Shown here: positions 26,452 through 36,600 of the stretch, piece after piece
Layout: the number at the start of each line of letters is the position of its first letter
How positions within the stretch are numbered: position 1 is the first letter of the stretch
Origin: Pseudomonas cremoris
Lineage (GTDB): Bacteria > Pseudomonadota > Gammaproteobacteria > Pseudomonadales > Pseudomonadaceae
DNA length: 64,000 bases
Reading direction: 5' to 3'
Assembly (NCBI RefSeq): GCF_014230465.1
Contig: NZ_JAAXCY010000005.1
Location: forward strand, 186,001 to 250,000
Position numbers and translations under genes: made by a program
The notes under the pieces: model-generated
The model's input: the letters and a program-made list of their open reading frames with translations, nothing else
Databases searched by the model: none
Told to the model about the DNA's origin: nothing

Positions 26452-27383
26452 GCCTGCTTGCCATCCAACTTCTTTTCATGGGCTGTGACCTGTTGGCACA
26501 ACTCGATCATCTGCTCGCGCATCCAGCGGTTCGCCGGGTCCTGGTCGGTGCTTTCGTGCCAGTACAAATGGGTTTCCACGGGCGGCACGTCGTTCACCGG
26601 CAGGTTGAACCAATGCAGTTCGTGGCGGCGCGCGAAACGTTCGGGCACGGTCATCACCATGTCGGTCTGCTGCAGTACCTGCGAGGCCATCAGGTAATGC
26701 TGGGAGCGCAGGGCGATCTTGCGTTGCAGGCCCATCTTGCCCAAGGCCAGGTCGACATGCCCCAGGCCGTTGCGGCGGCTGGAGATATGAATGTGGGTCA
26801 GACCCAGGTAATCATCCAGCGTCAGCTTGTCCTTGCCCGCCAGCGGATGGCCCTTGCGCATCGCGCACACGTAACGGTCTTCCATCAGTTTGACGTGGCG
26901 CACCTGCGGGTCGGTGTTGAGCGGTGCATCCACGGCAAAATCCAGGCGCCCGGCGGCGAGTTCCTTGGTGGTTTCACGGCGTTTGGACAGGAAACTCTCG
27001 ATCACCACCGTTGGCGCGAGGCGGCGCAGGCGCTGGAACAGCAGCGGTAAAATCACCGCTTCGGTGAGGTCGGTCATGCTGATGCGATAGGTCTTGGCCG
27101 CCTGCTGCGGGTTGAAAATGCGGCTTTCCTGCACCGACACCCTCAGCAACGACAGCGCGTTGCGCACTGGGCCGATGATGTTCTGCGCCATGGGCGTCGG
27201 CACCATGCCTTGGGCGGTGCGCACGAACAGTGGATCGTTGAAGGTCTCGCGCAGACGCGCCAGCGCGTTGGACACCGCCGGTTGAGTGATGCCGACAATC
27301 TGCCCGGCGCGGGTCAGGTTGGCTTCGGTGTAGATCGCGTCGAAGACGATAAAGAGGTTGAGGTCGACCTTGCTCAGATTCAT
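26448..27383 (-). CDS. LysR-family regulator, divergent from an acyl-CoA dehydrogenase
   Basis: A 311-residue LysR-type regulator. The HTH is seen in DLNLFIVFDAIYTEANLTRAG...GITQPAVSNALARLRETFNDPLFVRT, the NodD/NahR-like N-terminus, and the effector domain runs from ~90. It is transcribed away from the acyl-CoA dehydrogenase gene across 151 bp, so control of that gene is likely. Its last codons overlap the LiuR operator of the downstream liuR-liuE unit. The inducing ligand is unknown. Confidence 0.9.
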   Translation of the reverse strand: MNLSKVDLNLFIVFDAIYTEANLTRAGQIVGITQPAVSNALARLRETFNDPLFVRTAQGMVPTPMAQNIIGPVRNALSLLRVSVQESRIFNPQQAAKTYRISMTDLTEAVILPLLFQRLRRLAPTVVIESFLSKRRETTKELAAGRLDFAVDAPLNTDPQVRHVKLMEDRYVCAMRKGHPLAGKDKLTLDDYLGLTHIHISSRRNGLGHVDLALGKMGLQRKIALRSQHYLMASQVLQQTDMVMTVPERFARRHELHWFNLPVNDVPPVETHLYWHESTDQDPANRWMREQMIELCQQVTAHEKKLDGKQA

Positions 27384-27534
27384 TTCGTTGCGCTCTTATT
27401 GTTAGGTGGCCATACGTCGATCATATATCGGTGATGAATGTTAATACACGCCGAGAATAGGTTAGGTAAATTTTCGTAGCTCTACTAGCATCGACCCCAT
27501 GACCTAAACAACCTCTCACAGAAGGGAGCTGCTC

Positions 27535-28764
27535 ATGGATTTCGCCTATTCGCCCAAGGTTCAGGAACTGCGTGAACGCGTCACCGCGTTTATGGACACT
27601 TACGTTTACCCGGCCGAGCCGGTGTTCGAGCGCCAGGTCAGCGAAGGCGACCGCTGGCAGCCCACTGCGATCATGGAAGAGTTGAAAGCGAAGGCGAAGG
27701 CCGAAGGCCTGTGGAACCTGTTCCTGCCGGAATCCGAGCTGGGTGCCGGCCTGACCAACCTCGAATACGCGCCGTTGGCCGAAATCATGGGCCGCTCGCT
27801 GCTGGGCCCGGAGCCGTTCAACTGCTCCGCACCTGACACCGGCAACATGGAAGTGTTGGTGCGCTACGCCAACGAAGAGCAGAAACAACGCTGGCTAGAG
27901 CCTCTGCTGCGCGGCGAGATCCGCTCGGCCTTCGCCATGACCGAGCCGGACGTGGCCTCCTCAGACGCTACCAACATGGCCGCCCGCGCTGAGCGCCAGG
28001 GTGATGAGTGGGTGATCAACGGCAAGAAATGGTGGACCTCCGGTGCCTGCGACCCGCGCTGCAAGATCCTGATCTTCATGGGCTTGAGCAACCCCGATGC
28101 GCCGCGCCACCAGCAGCACTCGATGATCCTGGTGCCGGTGGACGCCCCCGGCGTGAAAATCGTGCGCCCGCTGCCGGTATTCGGCTACGACGACGCGCCC
28201 CACGGCCATGCCGAGGTACTGTTCGACAACGTGCGGGTGCCGTACGAAAACGTCCTGCTCGGCGAAGGCCGTGGCTTCGAAATCGCCCAAGGTCGCCTAG
28301 GTCCAGGCCGCATCCACCACTGCATGCGCTCTATCGGCATGGCCGAGCGCGCACTGGAGCTGATGTGCAAACGCTCTGTCAGCCGCACCGCGTTCGGCAA
28401 GCCGCTGGCCCGTCTGGGCGGCAATATCGACAAGATCGCCGACTCGCGCATGGAAATCGACATGGCGCGCCTGCTGACCTTGAAAGCGGCGTACATGATG
28501 GACACCGTGGGCAACAAAGTGGCGAAAAGCGAAATCGCCCAGATCAAGGTCGTCGCGCCGAACGTGGCATTGAAGGTGATCGACCGTGCGATCCAGATTC
28601 ACGGCGGTGCCGGGGTTTCCAACGATTTCCCTCTGGCCTACATGTACGCCATGCAACGCACCCTGCGCCTGGCCGACGGCCCGGATGAAGTGCACCGGGC
28701 GGCGATTGGCAAGTTCGAAATTGGCAAGTATGTGCCGCGTGAGCTGATGCGTAGCGGTCAGTAA
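27535..28764 (+). CDS. Acyl-CoA dehydrogenase (long ACAD10/11-like type)
   Basis: A 409-residue acyl-CoA dehydrogenase. [16 protein letters not shown] is the flavin-binding segment, [21 protein letters not shown] is the WxxSG-type region of the ACAD10/11-like branch, and [16 protein letters not shown] and [18 protein letters not shown] are C-terminal signatures. AGAAGGGAG lies upstream of the ATG. It is divergent from a LysR regulator and is a monocistronic unit ended by a strong hairpin (28772-28814). Its acyl substrate is not identifiable; members of this branch act on unusual, often hydroxylated or branched acyl-CoAs. Confidence 0.9.
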   Translation: MDFAYSPKVQELRERVTAFMDTYVYPAEPVFERQVSEGDRWQPTAIMEELKAKAKAEGLWNLFLPESELGAGLTNLEYAPLAEIMGRSLLGPEPFNCSAPDTGNMEVLVRYANEEQKQRWLEPLLRGEIRSAFAMTEPDVASSDATNMAARAERQGDEWVINGKKWWTSGACDPRCKILIFMGLSNPDAPRHQQHSMILVPVDAPGVKIVRPLPVFGYDDAPHGHAEVLFDNVRVPYENVLLGEGRGFEIAQGRLGPGRIHHCMRSIGMAERALELMCKRSVSRTAFGKPLARLGGNIDKIADSRMEIDMARLLTLKAAYMMDTVGNKVAKSEIAQIKVVAPNVALKVIDRAIQIHGGAGVSNDFPLAYMYAMQRTLRLADGPDEVHRAAIGKFEIGKYVPRELMRSGQ

Positions 28765-28771
28765 GACCAAA

Positions 28772-28814
28772 TGGGGTGATCGTTCCCACGCTCCGCGTGG
28801 GAACGATCACCCCA
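28772..28814. repeat. 43-bp perfect hairpin between convergent genes
   Basis: A 20-bp arm (28772-28791) containing GATCGTTCCCACGC is matched exactly by its inverse (28795-28814) around a 3-nt loop. It is a known type of fluorescens-group intergenic palindrome and may also stop transcription from both sides. Confidence 0.88.
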
Positions 28815-28818
28815 GGGT

Positions 28819-30150
28819 TCAGTACACCCAAACCTCCACCCGCCGATTCTTGATCCGCCCCTCATCCGCCGTATTCGCCGCCACCGGCATCTGCGCGCCA
28901 AACCCTTGGATATCCCTTAGCACCACGCCGTTCTTCACCAGCTCCCGGCGCACCGCCATCCCTCGCAACTTCGACAGCAACGCTGCGCGCTGCGGGTCAT
29001 TCTTGGCGTCACCGAACCCCACCAGTGTCACCTGTTTGTCGAGCTTTCCGTGCTTCTTCAGATACGCCACTACCCGCTGCAAATCCTGGCGCGCCTTGTT
29101 GTCCAGGCTCGCGCTGCCCTCTTCAAAACGGAAGTTCACGGTCAGGCGCTGGGCATCCCGTGCGATGGCTTGATAACCCTCCGGCATCGACGGGCGCGGC
29201 TCTACAGCCATCGCCTGCACCTGCTGCGCGATAAACCCGTTGGCCGCGACAATCGCCTGGCCTTTGCTGCTCTGGGTGAAGTCAACCAGCGCCTTGGCCC
29301 ACGGGTTGTGGCCCGAAGGCGGCAGGTAGAAAAACAGCCGCCGTGACAACGGGTAATCCTCGGTGGCGATCAGGCTGTTCAAAGGCAGCATCGGTTGAGA
29401 ATCACCATCGACAATCGCCACCGCTTTGGCCTGGCGCACATAGGGCAGGCCGATAAAGCCGATGCCCTGTGGGTCATGGCTCACTGCGTCGGACAACTGC
29501 TCGCTGGACTCGAATCGCTTGGCCGCAACCGCCAAGGGCTTACCGCGCCGGCTCAGCACCAGCTCCTTGAAGGTGTCGTAGGTGCCGGACTGATCATCCC
29601 GAGCATATAAATGAATGCTCCCGCCGACACCACCCAATGCTTCCCAGGTGCTGACCTCGCCATTGAAGATCTGCGCCAGTTGTTCGGTGTTCAGGGTATT
29701 CAGCGGGTTTTGCGGGTTGAGGATGATCGCCAGGCCGTCGATAGCGATGACTTGCTCGGCGTCGGGGCTTTTCAGGTCGCCCAGGGGTTCGAGGTCGACC
29801 AGCTCGCTGTCCTTGATCGGTCGGGAGGCTGCCGCCAGATCGGCAGCGGACTTTTTCAGCGCGCTGAATCCGGTGCTGGAACCGTGGGCCGCGACTTCGA
29901 TCGTCACCGTCTTGCCCTGGCGAGTCTTGCCGAGCACGCGCTGTTCATTGGCGCCCGCACCGGGTTCACTGTGCACCACCTGCAGCCCCTGATGTTCCAT
30001 CAAGCCTTTGACCAACGCAGGGCCGAGGGCGGCGCCAATGGTGTTGGAACCCTGGATGCGCAACGCGGGGCCTTGATCGGGAGCGGGTAGGGGGGCAGCA
30101 ACAGCGGACAGGGGGAACAGGACCAGCAGGAACAGAACGCGCAGCCTCAT
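28819..30150 (-). CDS. PstS-like phosphate-binding protein fused to an OmpA domain
   Basis: A 443-residue secreted protein. The signal peptide is 1-18 (FLLVLFPLSAVA). Residues ~30-300 form a PstS-like type II periplasmic binding domain (RIQGSNTIGAALGPALVKGL, AAHGSSTGFSAL, ARDDQSGTYDTFKELV, GIGFIGLPYVRQAKAV). Residues ~330-443 form an OmpA-like peptidoglycan-binding domain (VNFRFEEGSASLDNKARQDL, VGFGDAKND, the NRRVEVWVY end). The ligand-binding loops resemble those of phosphate binders, but no Pst permease is nearby. It may tether phosphate or another anion binder to the cell wall; that role is inferred. Confidence 0.85.
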   Translation of the reverse strand: MRLRVLFLLVLFPLSAVAAPLPAPDQGPALRIQGSNTIGAALGPALVKGLMEHQGLQVVHSEPGAGANEQRVLGKTRQGKTVTIEVAAHGSSTGFSALKKSAADLAAASRPIKDSELVDLEPLGDLKSPDAEQVIAIDGLAIILNPQNPLNTLNTEQLAQIFNGEVSTWEALGGVGGSIHLYARDDQSGTYDTFKELVLSRRGKPLAVAAKRFESSEQLSDAVSHDPQGIGFIGLPYVRQAKAVAIVDGDSQPMLPLNSLIATEDYPLSRRLFFYLPPSGHNPWAKALVDFTQSSKGQAIVAANGFIAQQVQAMAVEPRPSMPEGYQAIARDAQRLTVNFRFEEGSASLDNKARQDLQRVVAYLKKHGKLDKQVTLVGFGDAKNDPQRAALLSKLRGMAVRRELVKNGVVLRDIQGFGAQMPVAANTADEGRIKNRRVEVWVY

Positions 30151-30242
30151 GCCGGCACCTTCTTAAGCCAAAGGGAGTGCCGCGAGAATAAGTCAGTAAG
30201 ATTTCAGCAGTGTGACTGGCACACTGCTGATCAAAAAGGTTG

Positions 30243-31055
30243 TCAGCTCAGTTCTAGCCAGATCGGCGCATGGTCCGACGGCTTTTCCAGCCCGCGCAGC
30301 TCGTAATCCACTCCGGCATCCTTCACTCGTGGCAGCAAGCCATTAGACGCCAGGATCACATCAATGCGCAGCCCACGCTTGGGTTCATCCTCAAACCCAC
30401 GGCTGCGGTAGTCAAACCAGCTGAAACGGTCGGCCACGTCCGGGTTGAGGTGGCGAAAGCTGTCCACCAGGCCCCAGTTTTTCAGGCGGGCCATCCACTC
30501 GCGCTCTTCCGGCAGGAAGCTGCACTTGCCGGTCTTGAGCCAGCGCTTGGCGTTGTCGGCACCGATGCCAATGTCGATGTCTTCCGGGGAGATGTTGATG
30601 TCACCCATCACCACCAACGGCTGCTCGTTGCTGAACTGGCTTTCCAGCAGTTGCTGCAGGTCCTCGTAGAAACGCTGCTTGGCCGGGAACTTGGTCGGGT
30701 GGTCGCGGCTTTCGCCCTGGGGGAAGTAGCCGTTCATGATGGTGATCGGGTTGCCGTTTTCATCGGCGAAGGTGCCCCAGATAAACCGGCGCTGGGCGTC
30801 TTCTTCGTCGGTGGCAAACCCTTTGTGCACGCTCAGGGCTTCTTTGCGTGAGAGCAGCGCTACGCCGTAGTGGCCTTTCTGGCCGTGGTAGTACACGTGA
30901 TAGCCCAGGGCTTGTACTTCGGCGAGCGGGAACTGGTCATCGTGGACCTTGGTTTCTTGCAGGCCGATCACATCCGGTTGGTGCTTCTCGATCAGTGCCG
31001 CCAGCTGATGAGGGCGCGCGCGCAGCCCGTTGATATTGAAGGAGACGATTTTCAT
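30243..31055 (-). CDS. xthA: Exodeoxyribonuclease III
   Basis: A 270-residue AP endonuclease/exonuclease of the exonuclease III type. Signatures are [29 protein letters not shown] (catalytic Glu), [34 protein letters not shown] (catalytic Asp/Asn), RIDVILAS and the C-terminal [10 protein letters not shown] (catalytic His). It repairs abasic sites and 3'-blocked ends. Single gene, divergent from a GNAT gene. Confidence 0.95.
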   Translation of the reverse strand: MKIVSFNINGLRARPHQLAALIEKHQPDVIGLQETKVHDDQFPLAEVQALGYHVYYHGQKGHYGVALLSRKEALSVHKGFATDEEDAQRRFIWGTFADENGNPITIMNGYFPQGESRDHPTKFPAKQRFYEDLQQLLESQFSNEQPLVVMGDINISPEDIDIGIGADNAKRWLKTGKCSFLPEEREWMARLKNWGLVDSFRHLNPDVADRFSWFDYRSRGFEDEPKRGLRIDVILASNGLLPRVKDAGVDYELRGLEKPSDHAPIWLELS

Positions 31056-31224
31056 GGTCGGCAGTCCAGTCTTGGCAAAAGGGCGATGCTAGCCGACAAG
31101 TCGGATGTGGGCCAGCGTGGCGGTAGGACAGTTGCACTGCTAATGTCTGGGAACGACTCGTGCTGTGTAGGTTCGTACCCATAAGAACGCTGCCTTTTGA
31201 GCAGCGCCCAGGGAGATTGACTGT

Positions 31225-31875
31225 ATGCCGGACACTTCAACTGCACCCGCTGAAATTCGCCTGCTCAACAGCGGCTATTCCCGCGAAGCCCGTTCCCTGT
31301 TGTACCAGGCCTATCGGCATGAGCCGACCTTCGCCTACATCTTCGAAGCCGAGCGCCCAGGCTACGAACAACGGGTGCGTGCCACGGTGCGTGAACTGGT
31401 CAAGCAACATTTCTTTCAGAAACTTCCCGCCATCGGCTTGTTCGTCAACGACCGGTTGATCGGCATTGCGCTGATCGCGCCGCCGCAACGGCGCCTGGGC
31501 ATTACCGAGAGTTGGGCCTGGCAACTGCGCATGTGGCTAAGCACCGGCGTACGCGGTACCCGACGCTACCTGGACTACCACCATGCGGTGCTGGCATGCC
31601 TGCCCAGCGAGTCGGTGCACGTGCTGCCATTGTTGGGCATTCACCCGCAGTTTCAGGGCAAACACTACGGTGAACAGTTGCTGGAAGCGGTGCACAACTG
31701 GTGCGCGGAAGACCCGCATTCGTCCGGTGTGGTGCTGGATACGGGGAATTCTCGCTACTTGGAGTTCTACAAACGCCAGGGCTACGAGGAAATCGGCGAG
31801 GTCGCCGTAGGACCTATCCTGGAGCATGTGTTTTTCCATCCCAACCCTCAGCCGTTACATGCTGCAACGCCTTGA
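31225..31875 (+). CDS. GNAT-family N-acetyltransferase
   Basis: A 216-residue GNAT acetyltransferase. The acetyl-CoA site is seen in LLGIHPQFQGKHYGEQLLEAV (Q/RxxGxG/A-type, here QFQGKHYG), followed by DTGNSRYLEFYKRQGYEEIGEV, the standard motif B end. GGGAGA lies upstream of the ATG. It is divergent from xthA and 64 bp before tamA. Its substrate is unknown. Confidence 0.85.
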   Translation: MPDTSTAPAEIRLLNSGYSREARSLLYQAYRHEPTFAYIFEAERPGYEQRVRATVRELVKQHFFQKLPAIGLFVNDRLIGIALIAPPQRRLGITESWAWQLRMWLSTGVRGTRRYLDYHHAVLACLPSESVHVLPLLGIHPQFQGKHYGEQLLEAVHNWCAEDPHSSGVVLDTGNSRYLEFYKRQGYEEIGEVAVGPILEHVFFHPNPQPLHAATP

Positions 31876-31939
31876 TCCAGAATTATTCAGATAAATCCAG
31901 GTTCAAAGAATCTCCCTTGCTCGTGTAGCATCCCCGCCT

Positions 31940-33667
31940 ATGAAGTTTCCAGGAAGATACACCAGCGGCTTGATTCTGCTGTTCACAAGCTGCGGCGCGT
32001 TGGCGCAAAGCGAACTGGACGTGCGGATCAAGCCCTCAAACGACGCGTTGAAAGCCAACATCGAAGGCTACATCGGCGGGGTGGGCGATCGTGATGAAGA
32101 GGCGTTGCTGCGGTTCAGCCGCGGCGCCGAGGAGCAGGCGCGCAAAGCCGCCCAGGCTCTGGGCTTCTATCAGCCACAGATCGAAAGTGATGTGAAGGGC
32201 GGCAAGAACCCGCGCCTTGTTCTCACCATCGACCCCGGCGAACCGGTGCATTTGCGCAACGTGACCATTCGGGTCGACGGCGAGGCCGCGAACCTCAGGG
32301 CGTTTCGCGTGCCCGCCAGCGACGACCTCAAATCCGGTGCCGTGCTCAACCACGGCCATTATGAAGACGCCAAGCGTCTGATCCAGAACCAGGCCTCGCG
32401 CTACGGTTTTTTCAGCGGGCGCTTTACCCGTCAGAAGCTCTCGGTGGATCCGCAGGCCGGTGTGGCCGATATCGAACTGATCTACGACAGTGGCCCGCGC
32501 TATACCTTGGGCAAGGTCAACTTCAAGGGCGATACACCCTTTGATGACGAGCTGCTGCAACGCATGGTGCCGTTCAAAAGTGGCACCCCTTACGACTCCG
32601 AACTGATCGCCGAACTCAATCAGAACCTGCAAGGCAGTGGCTTCTTCGAAGGCGTGCGCGTGGACGCAGCGCCAGCCGCTTCGACCAACGATGTGATCCC
32701 GGTGGCGGTGCAACTGGAAACCCGCAAGCCGCGCACCATGGGCCTGGGCCTCGGTTACTCCACCGACGTCGGCCCGCGCGGCAAGGCCAACTGGACCCGG
32801 CACTGGGTCAATCCCCAGGGCCACAGCTATGGCTGGGAGGCCGAGTTGTCGGCGCCGCGCCAGAACGTCGGCTTGTGGTACGACATTCCGCTGGACCCAC
32901 CGCTCACCGACAAGCTGCGTTTTGCCGGTGGTTACCAGAACGAAGAAATCGCCAACACCGACACCGTGAGTAAATTGCTCACCCTCGGCCCTGAATGGCA
33001 CAGCAAGTTGCCCAGCGGCTGGACCCGGGTGATCTCGCTCAAATACCAGCGCGAAGAATATCGCCTGGGCAATGACTCGGGCCTCAGCAATCTGGTCATG
33101 CCGGGCGTCAGCTATTCCTACCTGCGCAGTGACAACCGCATCGACCCGCACAATGGCTATCGCCTGCAATTCGACACCAAGGTAGCCAAGGAAGGGCTGG
33201 GCTCCGACACCAACCTGCTTTATGGCACGGCCATGATCAAGGGCCTGACCACCCTGTGGGATAACCACCGCTTCCTCGCGCGTGCGCAGTTCGGCGGCAG
33301 CGCCACCAATGGCTACAAGTCGGTGCCGCCGTCGCTGCGCTTCTTTGCCGGTGGCGACCAGAGCGTGCGCGGCTACGAGTATCAGACCCTGTCACCCGAG
33401 AACGATCGGGGCGACCGCATCGGTGGCCGCTACATGGTGGCCATGAGCGCCGAGTATCAATATTCCATTGCCGAAAAATGGCGGATCGCGACCTTCATCG
33501 ACCAGGGCAACTCCTTCAACACCCTGGAAATGCCCAGTTTGAAAACCGGCGTCGGCGTCGGTATCCGCTGGGTTTCGCCGGTTGGCCCGATTCGCCTTGA
33601 CCTGGCCCATGCCCTCGAAGATCCGGGCGGCATTCGTTTGCACTTTTCCATGGGGCCTGAGCTGTGA
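31940..33667 (+). CDS. tamA: Outer-membrane translocation and assembly module TamA
   Basis: A 575-residue Omp85-family protein. The signal peptide is 1-22 (ending ALA). Three POTRA domains fill residues ~25-265 (for example PRYTLGKVNFKGDTPFDDELL). The C-terminal 16-strand barrel follows, with the conserved FFAGGDQSVRGYEY loop (the RGY of the Omp85 lid) and a final strand ending in GIRLHFSMGPEL. With TamB it helps insert autotransporters and moves lipids to the outer membrane. The stop overlaps the tamB start (TGATG). Confidence 0.93.
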   Translation: MKFPGRYTSGLILLFTSCGALAQSELDVRIKPSNDALKANIEGYIGGVGDRDEEALLRFSRGAEEQARKAAQALGFYQPQIESDVKGGKNPRLVLTIDPGEPVHLRNVTIRVDGEAANLRAFRVPASDDLKSGAVLNHGHYEDAKRLIQNQASRYGFFSGRFTRQKLSVDPQAGVADIELIYDSGPRYTLGKVNFKGDTPFDDELLQRMVPFKSGTPYDSELIAELNQNLQGSGFFEGVRVDAAPAASTNDVIPVAVQLETRKPRTMGLGLGYSTDVGPRGKANWTRHWVNPQGHSYGWEAELSAPRQNVGLWYDIPLDPPLTDKLRFAGGYQNEEIANTDTVSKLLTLGPEWHSKLPSGWTRVISLKYQREEYRLGNDSGLSNLVMPGVSYSYLRSDNRIDPHNGYRLQFDTKVAKEGLGSDTNLLYGTAMIKGLTTLWDNHRFLARAQFGGSATNGYKSVPPSLRFFAGGDQSVRGYEYQTLSPENDRGDRIGGRYMVAMSAEYQYSIAEKWRIATFIDQGNSFNTLEMPSLKTGVGVGIRWVSPVGPIRLDLAHALEDPGGIRLHFSMGPEL

Positions 33668-36600
33668 TGCGTGGTTTGAAAATAGCGGGGCTGGCCGTGT
33701 TGGCCATCCTCGCGTTGGTGTTGCTGGCGCTGTGGACGGTACTCGGTACCCAGGCCGGCAGCCGTTGGGCCTTGGGCCGCGTGCCGGGTTTGACCGTCGA
33801 GAACTTCCAGGGCCACTTGGGTGGGCAGTGGAGCGCCGATCACCTGCTGTGGCAGCAGGATGGCAGCCGTGTCGAGGTCACCACGCCGACATTTGATTGG
33901 TCGCCGGCGTGCCTGTTGCGCATGACCTTGTGCATCAATCAGTTGGATGTAGAGCAGGTCAGTCTGCAATTTCCTCCCAGTACCGAAGAAAGCAGCGGGC
34001 CGATCCAATTGCCCGAGCTGAAGCTGCCGGTTGCCATCCAGTTGGGCGACGTTCGCGTGGGTAGCCTGCTGTATAACGGCAGCGAAGAACTCAAGGGCCT
34101 GCAATTGGCGGCGCATTGGACCGCTGCTGGCATGCAGATCGAATCGGTGCACCTGCAACGCGATGGCCTTGTCTTGGACCTGGCCGGGTTGCTGCAACCT
34201 GTCGGCGATTGGCCGTTGACCGCCACCGGTAACCTGAGCCTGCCGTACGCGCCGGATGGCGCACTGTGGAAGGTCGCCCTCAAGGTCGATGGTGACCTGC
34301 TCAAGACCCTCAAGCTCGACGCCGACAGCAGCGGCTACCTGCCCGCCAAGCTCACGGGCGAGCTGCAACCGCTGGTGGAGAACCTGCCAGCCCAGGTGCA
34401 TATCACCGCCGATGGCTTCAAACCCAGCGCCGATCTGCCCGACACCCTGCAACTCAATCAACTGGACCTCACCGCCAAAGGCGACCTGAGCCGTGGCTAT
34501 CAACTGCTGGGCAAAGCCGTGCTACCTGCGCAAAAGGGCCCGGTGGACCTGCTGCTGCAAGGCAAGGTCGACGCCAAGGGCGCGCAGATTGCCGGCTTGG
34601 ACCTGACGGCAGGCGATAAACAAAGCCTCAAACTCACCGCCCAATTGGACTGGCAGCAAGGTTTCAGCGCCGACGCCAAGATCGACTGGCTGGATTTCCC
34701 TTGGCATCGCCTCTATCCGCTGATCGACGAACCCCAAGTAGCGTTGCGTACCTTTAATGGTGAGATTTCCTATAAAGACGGCAACTACCTGGGCAACCTC
34801 AAGGCCGACCTCGACGGCCCGGCGGGCAAGTTCAATGTGGTCACGCCTTTCAGTGGCGACCTCAAGCAAATCTTCCTGCCCGAGCTGAAACTTACGGCAG
34901 GCCAGGGCAAGGCCGAAGGCCACCTGAACGTCCAGTTCGCCGATGGCATCGCCTGGGATACGGCGTTGGATCTGTCGGCGCTAAACCCGGCCTATTGGGT
35001 CGCCGAGTTGCCTGGCACCTTGGCCGGGCCGCTGCGCAGCAAGGGCGAGTTCAAGAATGAGCAACTCAAGCTGAACGCCGACCTCGACCTCAAGGGTCGC
35101 CTGCGCGGGCAAACCGCCGTGCTGGCGGCCAAGGCCGAAGGCACGGGTGAGCAGTGGACCCTGGCCAACCTGGATATTCGTCTGGGTGACAACCGCATCA
35201 ACGGCAGCGGTAGCCTGCAACAACGCCTGGCCGGGCAGATTGATATCAAGTTGGCGCGCCTGGCCCAGCTGTGGCCGCAATTGCGCGGGCAGATCAATGG
35301 CCGTCTCGACGTTGCGGGCAGCCTCAAGGCACCGCAGGGCAAACTTGATCTCAAGGGCCAGCAACTGGCTTTCGCCGACAACCGCCTGCAAAACCTCACC
35401 CTCGACGCGACCCTCGATAACGCCCAGCGCGCGAAGATCGACCTCAAGGGCAGCGGCATTCAATCCGGCGACACTCAGGTCGGCACGCTCACCGCCAGCG
35501 CCCAAGGCGATATCAAGAGCCAGAAGGTGCAGTTGGACCTGGCCGGACCGCTGGTCAAGTTGGCCCTGGCGTTGGACGGCAACCTCGACAAGGGCAATTG
35601 GCGCGGGCGCCTGGCCAGTGGCGATGTGCAGGCCGGTGGCCAGGACTGGAAGCTGCAAGCCCCAGCGAAGATCGAGCGCCTGGCCGACGGCAAGCTGACC
35701 TTCGCCGCGCATTGCTGGGTGTCCGGCGCGGCGAGCCTGTGCGGTGAAGACCAGCGCCTGATGCCCGAGCCCAAGCTGCGTTACCACCTCAAGCAATTCC
35801 CCATCGACAGCCTGGCGGCGTTCTTGCCCAAGGACTTTGCGTGGCAGGGCAAGCTCAACGCCGACGTGCAACTCGACCTGCCCGCCAGCGGCCCCAAAGG
35901 CGTGGTGTCGGTAGACGCCAGCGGTGGCACCCTGCGAGTCAAGGACAAGGACCACTGGCTGGACTTTCCGTACGACACCCTGAAGCTGGAAACCACTCTC
36001 AACCCCAAGCGTATCGACACCCAGTTGAATTTCCGTGGCGGCAAGCTCGGCGAGCTGATGGTGCAGGCGCAGATTAACCCGCTGCCCAAGAACAAACCCA
36101 TCACCGGCAATTTCAGCCTCACTGGCCTGGACCTCGCGGTGGCGCGGCCATTTGTGCCGATGGTGGAAAAACTCAACGGCAAGCTCAACGGTAGCGGCCG
36201 CATCTCGGGTGGCCTGTTGGCGCCTCAGGTCAACGGTAATGTGAACCTGATCGGCGGTGAGGTTTCTGGCCCCGAGCTGCCCATCAGCCTGGAAGGTCTG
36301 AATGTGCAGGCGCTGATCGCCGGCGAGAGCGTGCAGCTCAATGGCGCGTGGCGCAGTGGCAAGGCCGGGCAGGGCAGCCTCAAGGGGCAGATCGATTGGG
36401 GCCAAGCGTTGGTGGTGGACCTCAGTCTGCAAGGCTCGCAGTTGCCGGTCACGGTGGAGCCCTACGCCGTGCTGGAAGTGGCGCCCGACCTGAAAATCAG
36501 CATGAAGAATGACAAGCTGGCCATCGCTGGCAAGGTGCAGATCCCGCGCGGCGATATCACCGTGCGCGAGTTGCCACCGTCCACCGTCAAGGTGTCGGAT

